Part shown: positions 54,931 to 64,000 of the stretch, one piece after another
How the letters are laid out: each line of letters begins with the position of its first letter
How positions within the stretch are numbered: position 1 is the stretch's first letter
NCBI GenBank assembly: GCA_025642075.2
Contig: JAODUO010000569.1
Location: 244,001-308,000, forward strand
DNA: 64,000 nt
Origin: Ridgeia piscesae
Taxonomy: Eukaryota; Annelida; Polychaeta; Sabellida; Siboglinidae
Direction of reading: 5' to 3'
Notes under the pieces: model-generated
Database searches by the model: none
What the model was told of the DNA's origin: nothing
The model's input: the letters and a program-made list of their open reading frames with translations, nothing else
Position numbers and translations under genes: made by a program

Positions 54931-57900
54931 ATGGCGGCAACGTGCATGCATTATAATAATAATGTGCCCTTGTTTTGTTGGCAGACTGCTCTAATTTACT
55001 GGGTTGTGTCTGCGATACCATATGGTTCTTAGCAGAAGAGCATGGTCTTTTTTGCAAGAAAATCAATACAATTATCCATGCGTATGCAATTCCATGTGAG
55101 TTAGGTCACTGCCTATTTGCATAGAGGAAAAACATGTTTTGCCAAGAACTTCATATAAAATATTGTTGCTAATATTATAAGAAATTTTAATGCAATTTTA
55201 TTGAAAGCAGAACAAATACGTGAACCAATTGTAACGAATAGTAATCTTCCACACTGGAAATAACGTTGGACTTTATACGTGGTATGAATGACAAAGCCAA
55301 ACATCTTACTAAATAAATATAGCATATTCATGTAAGATTTCCAAACGGGAACGGTTGATGTTACATTTTATGGATGATTCCAAGCTGACTGCCAAAATGT
55401 TTGTCTTTGGTTTCATGGAGCTATAGTTTCCTGATGTTTAACTCTGCTATTGATTTTCTATTAATTTATTATTTTATTACTCAATTATTACTCCTATATT
55501 CAAACTTAACTGCGATATTTATTTATAGACACAGCCTGGGGAGACACTGTAGTAGTGCACTATCTCTTGAAGAAATGACCTGAATGGCTGTTTTTGGAGA
55601 GAACTTGTTAAGTAGCTCTATCATTGCACCCCTCCATTTATGCCAGGAATGTTTTGTTGTTATCACTTTGTTGTGAAGATAAATGACAGCCTCCTCCCAA
55701 TGGCGAAGCTTCACAGATTAAGGGAATGACACACTGTGACCTTTTGAAAGACAAAGACAGTATTTCGGAGAGGAAAAAACCCAGAATAAGACAAGTTAAT
55801 CTCAACATGACTTTTAAGTTGGGGTAAATAGATTGCTGTCTGGGTTGATAGTGGAATATTCTGAAGTGAAATGGGTTGTGTGATTATTAATGATAGCTGG
55901 CCTATCTGGAAATTATTAGGTTTGAGCCATCAAAGAATAAGACCTGAAACTCCCTATTTCCATATACTTGACCTGCTGAACTTGTGGGCAAAGGTCACGA
56001 CCTGGGTGTTTGTCACATCTACCCCTGTGGGAGAACTGCTGTGTTCAGTTTATTGTGATGTGGAGTTGTCAGCCCAACACTGGTTTCTGTACATTTCTCA
56101 TTCATTTCTGCTAAGTTATTGCTAACTATAGTCTCCGGAAAAAATAAAATCTCAAAAGTTGACCAGAATTGTACACAGAGAAATGTATTTATATTGAAGA
56201 AAAGTGAACAGTTCTGAGAAAGTTGCCACTTGCTTTTGTCATAATTTTTACTACTTGGCTCTGTGAACTATGCAGTTGTCGGCGTGAAGTGTGAATTCTC
56301 ACAGTCTGACCCCGAAGTTAGCCTTGGGTAGGGGCTGTCTGTGGGCAGGAACACCATAAATTATGAGAGGATGTATGTGATAATGTAACGCACATTCCAC
56401 GGTGAATTCCAAAGTGTCTATGTGCCTGTTTCTGTGCAGGCATTGCGCCTTTGCCAGGCACAAAACAGGGCCAAACCAAAACCAAAACAAGTTATGTGGC
56501 TGCGGATATGACAGCGTATAATTCGATTACATAGCAGCATCTTGCCCGAGTCTGCTGTGTTGGTATGTAAGCAGACAGATTAATGATGCCATTTATTCCT
56601 ACTCATCTGTTTTACTGTGTGGGAAAGATAGAGTAAACCCTTTGTGCTATAACAAGTTCTTTGAATAGGAACATCCGTTTTGAGCCGTGAAGCCCAGGGA
56701 AGTATAAACAGAATGTGTAGAATTACAAACTGACTGATAAGTCACTTCCTGTCTGGCCCAGACGGGTGAGTTTATATGCTTTATTGCACCCTCCGACAAC
56801 TCCCTGACTGTCACATACACCAATGTCATTTCCACTTGCGGAGGTTGTTTACAAAGATTCAGTCGCTGCCTAAGCCAGCACAGAGTTGACTCATTGTTTG
56901 TTTTGTTTTCAAATGGGAGATAGCGATCTGGTTCTTGCCGTGTTTACGCAGATTTATATATATATATATAATGTCCCGTCGTTGTATCTCGAAAGATCTC
57001 CTATTTATTTGTGAACAGACAAAACAGAAGGCACCAACGCATATTGTAGCCACGCTTTAAATTATAACGTTGCTTTCTCTGTGTATTATTTTCAGTGCCA
57101 AATGATTGCAAGTCCCAGTTTCATGTTTTGTTTCGTTTCCGTGGTAAGAAAGCAGTGCTTTGGTGCTCCTCTGAATTGCGGTAGATTTATGCACTGTGTG
57201 TCTCAGAACGATGCCAGTGCTTTCTGGCCAGTCTTATTATTTAGTGTAATTATTATTTTGTCATGTGTCAAGCATGTACCATAATTGCTACATGTTGCTA
57301 TATTTGGAATGGACGCCCCTTTAGACTGGGGGTAGGGTTTTGAAACCCTGATTTGATGGATGCATTATGTGGCGACACAGAAACTGAGGTATGGCGGTAA
57401 CGGACATATTTTGAAGGCTGGAAAGATGGGGGGAGGGGGGCATTTGCAACATCAGTAAGACGACAGTGGGGTTCAAAACCCCGGTAGGATTATGGCGTGT
57501 TTGTAAGGAGGCTGGGTGGGATGCTAAGCCAATAAAAGGTCAGTTGTGTTCAGAGATGGTGATACCTAACTAATGATGAATATAATATGATGAATGTAAC
57601 CCAATGTTACCGTGACAACCAGTGGAGGTCATATCAAACTGTTGTAGTTAAAGTAAAACCTACACTGCTACTGCTGTTGATGTTGTCGCTTATGTACGTA
57701 GTACGGTGTCTTTGTGTCGTCTTAGTCTGGCCGGTGGGGCCAGTAACGTCTGATGCGCCGGCCACAGGTTGTCTGCTCTGTTTGCAGTGCATTGTGGGAA
57801 ACATTCCAAAGCAGATGTTGAGATTTATTACCGGTGTCTCATCTGAAACAATTCGAGTGCATATAATATATCTTCGCCAGACTGTTATGTTGAAGGTGAA

Positions 57901-58830
57901 ATTTAAACTGACGATTAATAATAATATAAGAAAGAAACATTAAACATGTTTGCATTGTTTTGGTTAGCAACCCATTTGAGTTGTGCACAATAAGCATGAT
58001 TTGCATCATTTTAAAAGTGTTTATATGCATAAATATACTTGTCTGTTTACTAACATATTTTATGCTGAAGTTTACGTTGTTTGCACTGATTCTGGTGAAA
58101 CACATCCGCTATGGCCGCACTTTCACCTGGAGCGACTATGCTTGCTATACCAAAAGATAACACTTGTTTATTTTACTCTACACACGTAACACTTGACATC
58201 AAAAACTTTATTTTGAATGTGGTTTTCTTTGGCTTATAAAATCCACATGTCATGACGATGACTGCAGGTTTCTCAAAACTCAAATAACCACGGAAATTAT
58301 TTTGCGATAACGTATGCTCCTAACATATATCAAATCACCAATGAAATTGGTGTTCGTCTCTTAAAAGTTTATCAGATCGTCACTAATTATTTTGTGATAC
58401 ACTGTACACTAAAAAGTACCAAATCACCAATGAAATTGGTGTTCTGTGTTTGGTCGGTTGCTGTCATTGCCATCCTGATGTGTTTGGGTTGCTGATATGT
58501 GTACACCAATCATGATGTTTTTGTGTGTTAAGTCGGGCTGGTGCCAGAAATCAACCTGTGGCTGTGAAGTTATGTCTAGTTAGAGGGTCTACAAACCCGA
58601 GTAGGCTGTGTCAATGTAATCATGTTAGCTTTGTAGCACCGAGAACCAACCACACAAAGTGGCGCTAGAGTTCAAACTAGCTGTCCTGTCAGTGTCTAAG
58701 ACTAGTCGAGAAATATCAAATAAAAGATGCGTTTCTAAGCAGTGAGCGGTGTTGTGTCATTTCCTGTTGCCAGTTACAAGATGATGTCAGTTTAGATACA
58801 GTATGTTTCTCAGATATCTGTCTTATCAGC
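54931..58830. other. Intergenic DNA, no supported gene
   Basis: AT-rich unique sequence with a short TA run at about 56955-56968. Open stretches are short and show no recognised protein features. Confidence 0.5.
58294..58446. repeat. Duplicated hairpin motif, about 100 bp apart
   Basis: AAATCACCAATGAAATTGGT followed by GTTC occurs at about 58325 and 58425, each preceded by an ATTATTTTG-GATA segment. CACCAAT/ATTGGTG form a 7-bp stem with a GAA loop, identical in both copies, while the sequence between is diverged. Confidence 0.7.
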
Positions 58831-58839
58831 ATAGTTACA

Positions 58840-59015
58840 AACCGTTTTTCAGATGTCCCCAGGAACCTAAAAAGTGTCCGTCATGCAACTTTCTGTACAT
58901 TAAGCTGTACTTTATATTTGCGAGCTTTCTCTGTAGCTGCCCCCAAAATGTGGAATAAACTCCAAATTACTTTAAAATAATCTAGATGTTTACAATCTTT
59001 CAAATATAACTCATG
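58840..59015 (+). mobile_element. LINE reverse-transcriptase C-terminal relic
   Basis: A translation with VPRNLKSVRHATF and LRAFSVAAPKMWNKL, then after a stop SFKYN, follows the common end of non-LTR retrotransposon polymerases (RAFSVAAPxLWNSLP...SFKxxLK pattern, family knowledge). It is interrupted by a stop and short, so only a fragment. Confidence 0.65.
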
Positions 59016-59169
59016 ATTTACTCGTCTGTTGCTTAATTATCAAATATAACTATTCTTGATACCTGGACCAGAATAAATGTTAGGCGAAGGTGAATGCTGC
59101 CTTCATAATACTCCAATATTCGGAATAAACATTTAAATTGTAGACAGCCAACTGTGGCACTGTTTGGTT

Positions 59170-62100
59170 TGGTAGGGGACAACTAAGTACAGTAAAGTGG
59201 AACAGAGTACGACCAAGTAGGGTGAATACAGAGAGAGTACAACTAAGTACAGTAAAGTGGAACAGAGTATGGCCAAGTAGGGTGAATACAGAGGGAGTAC
59301 AACTAAGTTCAGTAAAGTGGAACAGAGTACGACCAAGTAGGGTGAATACAGAGGGAGTACAACTAAGTTCAGTAGAGTGGGACAGAGTACGACCAAGTAG
59401 GGTGAATACGGAGGGAGTACAACTAAGTTCAGTAGAGTGGGACAGAGTACGCCCAAGTAGGGTGAATACGGAGGGAGTACAACTAAGTTCAGTAGAGTGG
59501 GACAGAGTACGACCAAGTAGGGTGAATACGGAGGGAGTACAACTAAGTTCAGTAAAGTGGACAGAGTATGGCCAAGTAGGGTGAATATGGAGGGAGCACA
59601 ACTAAGTTCAATAAAGTGGGACAGAGTACGACCAAGTAGGGTGAATACGGAAAGAGTACAACTAAGTTCAGTAAAGTGGACAGAGTATGGCCAAGTAGGG
59701 TGAATACAGAGAGAGTACAACTAAGTTCAGTAAAGTGGGACAAAGTATGGCCAAGTAGGGTGAATACAGAGAGAGTACAACTAAGTTCAGTAAAGTGGAC
59801 AGAGTATGGCCAAGTAGGGTGAATATGGAGGGAGTACAACTAAGTTCAGTAAAGTGGACAGAGTATGGCCAAGTAGGGTGAATACAGAGGGAGTACAACT
59901 AAGTTCAGTAGAGTGGGACAGAGTACGACCAAGTAGGGTGAATACGGAGGGAGTACAACTAAGTTCAGTAGAGTGGGACAGAGTACGACCAAGTAGGGTG
60001 AATACGGAGGGAGTACAACTAAGTTCAGTAGAGTGGGACAGAGTACGACCAAGTAGGGTGAATACGGAGAGAGTACAACTAAGTTCAGTAGAGTGGGACA
60101 GAGTACGACCAAGTAGGGTGAATACGGAGGGAGTCCAACTAAGTTCAGTAAAGTGGGACACAGTACGTCCAAGTAGAGTGAATATGGAGGGAGTACAACT
60201 AAGTTCAATAAAGTGGGACAAAGTACGACCAAGTAGAGTCAATTCGGAGGGAGTACAACTAAGTTCAGTAAAGTGGGACAGAGTAAGCCCAAGTAGAGTG
60301 AATACGGAGGGAGCACAACTAAGTTCAGTAAAGTGGGACAGAGTACGACCAAGTAGGGTGAATACGGATGGAGCACAACTAAGTTCAATAAAGTGGGACA
60401 GAGTACGACCAAGTAGGGTGAATACGGAGGGAGCACAACTAAGTTCAATAAAGTGGGACAGAGTACGACCAAGTAGGGTGAATACGGAGGGAGCACAACT
60501 AAGTTCAATAAAGTGGGACAGAGTACGACCAAGTAGGGTGAATACGGAGGGAGCACAACTAAGTTCAGTAAAGTGGGACAGAGTACGACCAAGTAGGGTG
60601 AATACGGATGGAGTACAACTAAGTTCAATAAAGTGGGACAGAGTACGACCAAGTAGGGTGAATACGGAGGGAGCACAGCTAAGTTCAATAAAGTGGGACA
60701 GAGTACGACCAAGTAGGGTGAATATGGAGGGAGTACAACTAAGTTCAATAAAGTGGGACAGAGTACGACCAAGTAGAGTGAATACGGAGGGAGTACAACT
60801 AAGTTCAATGAAGTGGGACAGTACGACCAAGTAGAATGAATACGGTGGGAGTACAACTAAGTTCAGTAAAGTGGGACAGAGTACGACCAAGTAGGGTGAA
60901 TATGGAGGGAGTACAACTAAGTTCAATAAAGTGGGACATAGTACGACCAAGTAGAGTGAATATGGAGGGAGTACAACTAAGTTCAATAAAGTGGGACAAA
61001 GTACTACCAAGTAGAGTCAATTCGGAGGGAGTCCAACTAAGTTCAGTAAAGTGGGACAAAGTAAGCCCAAGTAGAGTGAATTCGGAGGGAGCACAACTAA
61101 GTTCAATGAAGTGGGACAGTACGACCAAGTAGAATGAATACGGTGGGAGTACAACTAAGTTCAGTAAAGTGGGACAGAGTACGACCAAGTAGAGTGAATA
61201 CGGAGGGAGTACAACTAAGTTCAGTAAAGTGGGACAGAGTACGACCAAGTAGAGTGAATACGGAGGGAGTACAATTAAGTTCAGTAAAGTGGGACAGAGT
61301 ACGACCAAGTAGGGTGAATACGGAGGTAGGGGACAACTAAGTACAGTAAAGTGGGACAGAGTACGACCAAGTAGGGTGAATACAGAGAGAGTACAACTAA
61401 GTACAGTATAGTGGACAGAGTATGGCCAAGTAGGGTGAATACAGAGGGAGTACAACTAAGTTCAGTAAAGTGGGACAGAGTACGGCCAAGTAGGGTGAAT
61501 ATGGATGGAGTACAACTAAGTTCAATAAAGTGGGACATAGTACGACCAAGTAGAGTGAATATGGAGGGAGTACAACTAAGTTCAATAAAGTGGGACAAAG
61601 TACGACCAAGTAGAGTCAATTCGGAGGGAGTCCAACTAAGTTCAGTATAGTGGGACAGAGTAAGCCCAAGTAGAGTGAATTCGGAGGGAGCACAACTAAG
61701 TTCAGTAAAGTGGGACAGAGTACGACCAAGTAGAGTGAATATGGAGGGAGTCCAACTAAGTTAAATAAAGTGGGACAGAGTAAGCCCAAGTAGAGTGAAT
61801 ACGGAGGGAGTACAACTAAGTTCAGTAAAGTGGGACAGAGTACGACCAAGTAGAGTGAATACGGAGGGAGTACAACTAAGTTCAGTAAAGTGGGACAGAG
61901 TACGACCAAGTAGAGTGAATACGGAGGGAGTACAACTAAGTTCAGTAAAGTGGGACAGAGTACGACCAAGTAGAGTGAATACGGAGGGAGTACAACTAAG
62001 TTCAGTAAAGTGGGACAGAGTACGACCAAGTAGGGTGAATACGGAGGTAGGGGACAACTAAATACAGTAAAGTGGGACAGAGTACGACCAAGTAGGGTGA

Positions 62101-62700
62101 ATACAGAGAGAGTACAACTAAGTACAGTAAAGTGGACAGAGTATGGCCAAGAAGGGTGAATACAGAGGGAGTACAACTAAGTTCAGTAAAGTGGACAGAG
62201 TATGGCCAAGTAGGGTGAATATGGAGGGAGTACAACTAAGTTCAGTAAAGTGGACAGAGTATGGCCAAGTAGGGTGAATACGGAGAGAGTACAACTAAGT
62301 TAAGTAAAGTGGACAGAGTATGGCCAAGTAGGGTGAATATGGAGGGAGTACAACTAAGTTCAGTAAAGTGGACAGAGTATGGCCAAGTAGGGTGAATATG
62401 GAGGGAGTACAACTAAGTTCAGTAAAGTGGACAGAGTATGGCCAAGTAGGGTGAATACGGAGAGAGTACAACTAAGTTCAGTAAAGTGGGACAGAATACG
62501 ACCAAGTAGGGTGAATACGGAGGGAGCACAGCTAAGTTCAGTAAAGTGGGACAGAGTACGACCAAGTAGAGTGAATATGGAGGGAGCACAGCTAAGTTCA
62601 GTAAAGTGGGACAGAGTACGACCAAGTAGAGTGAATATGGAGGGAGTACAACTAAGTTAAGTAAAGTGGGACAGAGTATGACGAAGTAGGGTGAATAGGA
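59170..62700 (+). repeat. 60-bp satellite array, about 58 copies
   Basis: Tandem 60-bp units made of GGGTGAATACGGAGGGAGTA, CAACTAAGTTCAGTAAAGTG and GGACAGAGTACGACCAAGTA. A frequent variant lacks one G in GTGGGACA (59 bp) and tends to carry TATGGCC instead of TACGACC; it is concentrated at both ends. The unit is 20 codons long and largely stop-free in more than one frame, producing apparent reading frames of up to 407 codons that are not genes. Higher-order periodicity is visible (about 721 bp between the copies holding GGAGGTAGGGGACAACTAA). Confidence 0.97.
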
Positions 62701-62945
62701 GGTAATGAAACTGAGTATTAGTCATTTGGGATGGGGTACGTCTTAATTCGGTAAGCTAGATTGGGGTACAACCAAGTTCATTTTGAACTGAGAGATCGAT
62801 GGAGTACAACTGAGTACAGTAGACTGGGATGGAGTACAATCAAGTACAATAAATTGGGACAGTCCAACTAAGTACAGTAACTGTTGGGATGGAGATGACA
62901 ACCTAGAATAGTAAATTAGGACAGAGTACATCAAACTGGCAGCGC
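62701..62945 (+). repeat. Diverged 30-bp units flanking the 60-bp satellite
   Basis: GATGGAGTACAACTGAGTAC with AGTAGACTGG, GATGGAGTACAATCAAGTAC with AATAAATTGG, and further decayed copies follow each other at about 30 bp. Each half of the 60-bp unit resembles this 30-mer. Confidence 0.75.
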
Positions 62946-63329
62946 ACATAATTTCCTGCTAATAATCGCCACCCAAGGCTTGTTCATGAACCACTTTAAA
63001 ATATTACGAGTCAGCATGCCACATTTTATTAAATGAAATCTAATTTGGTATAGACGTATTGTGGCATTTTTCACTGGAGCCAACTGCTCTATCAAGTGGC
63101 GCCATCTACCAGGTTACTAACGACACACAACGAACAAAATCTGTCTAGCATTGTTCCACAAATCAAGCAAACCTGACCCTCCTGGCGATGAACCATGTTT
63201 AATTTTAATGCTATGTACGTCCTAATTCACAGAATGTGTGGACCTGGGCAGTACAATAGCAACACAGACTGTGGAACAGGACAACATTCACTTCAAAGTA
63301 GAAGGAAGTGTTGTGAGCGACTAAACTGA

Positions 63330-63465
63330 CAGGCTGACGGGAAATGAACGAGGAGAGGCTGGTGAAGAGAGGATGGAGAGCAGAAGAGGCAGGTAGAAGG
63401 AAAATAGGAAGACAAAGACAGAGAGGTCAGAGCTAAAAGGACATTCTAAGGGATCGTCTCTAAAT
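63330..63465 (+). mobile_element. Possible LINE-tail relic
   Basis: From an ATG at about 63343 the frame reads NEERLVKRGWRAEEAGRRK, IGRQRQRGQS, a stop, then KDILRDRL. This resembles the basic GRPRxRWxDxVKxDL tail found in many LINE polymerases. It is short and interrupted; no upstream polymerase domain is present. Confidence 0.4.
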
Positions 63466-64000
63466 CTGCAAAATCAAAAACATCTTTATCATTGGTCTGG
63501 CTCCTCCGACTATGATACAGAATATGGAACATGTCATTTTTATGATTCAACATTGCTATTAGTACTACTGGTTTGAACCTGCTAGATAGTGCTTCTGTAG
63601 CAATGCATTTTCCCGTGATACGACGATCAACTCCCCTCCCTACGTAATACTTAACAAATTTGTGCAACCACCATTTGGGGCAGTGGAGCACTGCCTGGGG
63701 GATAACAGATGAGATGGAAGACACCTCAGTAGAAGAAACAATGATATAAGCTCAGTGAAATGAAGCTTATAGAGGAACCAAGAGGACGCAGACCACCATC
63801 TTGATCCAGTAAGTACCTGGTGATGTTTCTACTTATTTCAGTTTCCGTTTTCTGCTGCTAACAATTGAACTATCACGGAAAAAGTAGACTGAAATAAGAG
63901 TGAAATTATAAATCATTCGAGACATTGAGTCTGACAATCCACTTCGCTGATGTCTTGATCCAGTATTTCAGACAATCTGCACGGACTGTGTCCACTCAAC

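Noticed and set aside
57587..57943. 118-codon frame with a hydrophobic LLLLLMLSLMYVV stretch
   Set aside because: Single isolated frame with no homology, neighbours or splice support; a hydrophobic run is expected by chance from T-rich DNA.
59787..61010. 407-codon frame on the minus strand and 326-codon frame on the plus strand
   Set aside because: Both are translations of the 60-bp satellite; several frames are open at once, with no start context, splice sites or codon bias.

Overview
This is animal nuclear DNA: AT-rich, with spliced genes, long introns, microsatellites, minisatellite arrays and decayed LINEs. The Jockey/CR1-type LINE and the satellite-rich introns fit a lophotrochozoan, perhaps a mollusc, but nothing here fixes the species. 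Three genes can be supported; everything else is intron, UTR, intergenic DNA or repeat.

Layout. (1) 1-4114, + strand: the end of an unidentified gene. Its last two coding exons (2981-3309 and 4028-4114) carry consensus splice sites in matching phase. A 1.55 kb foldback-like inverted repeat lies just upstream. (2) 7627-23264, - strand: a complete 11-exon orthologue of FUZ (fuzzy, a planar cell polarity and ciliogenesis effector), reassembled exon by exon. It encodes 417 residues once one surplus base in exon 5 is allowed for. Its introns hold a 5.7 kb array of a 39-bp minisatellite, a LINE broken by a short inverted-repeat transposon, a poly-G/GGGAGA block and AT microsatellites. (3) About 23.27-23.53 kb: a CpG-rich stretch at the FUZ start, the likely FUZ promoter and possibly bidirectional. 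(4) 23.5-39.2 kb: 15.6 kb with no supported coding sequence, probably regulatory DNA and 5' introns of the next gene. (5) 39255-50263, + strand: a two-coding-exon C2H2 zinc-finger gene with three fingers, two PxDLS-type CtBP-binding motifs and a well-ordered C-terminal segment. Its 8.8 kb intron holds CA-type and GGGTG-type repeats and a 147-bp tandem duplication. A GC-richer tail of up to 4.6 kb follows and is probably 3'UTR. (6) 59.17-62.70 kb: a 60-bp satellite, apparently a dimer of a 30-bp unit that survives in diverged form at 62.7-62.95 kb. A second LINE relic sits just before it, and a third possible one near 63.4 kb.

The unidentified gene and FUZ converge tail to tail; FUZ and the zinc-finger gene diverge. 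FUZ belongs to the CPLANE ciliary module and the zinc-finger protein looks like a CtBP-recruiting regulator. Nothing in the sequence links their functions. Both well-supported genes carry a one-base insertion-type frameshift in otherwise good coding sequence, and the 39-bp array has an indel-rich middle, so uncorrected sequencing errors are a serious possibility.
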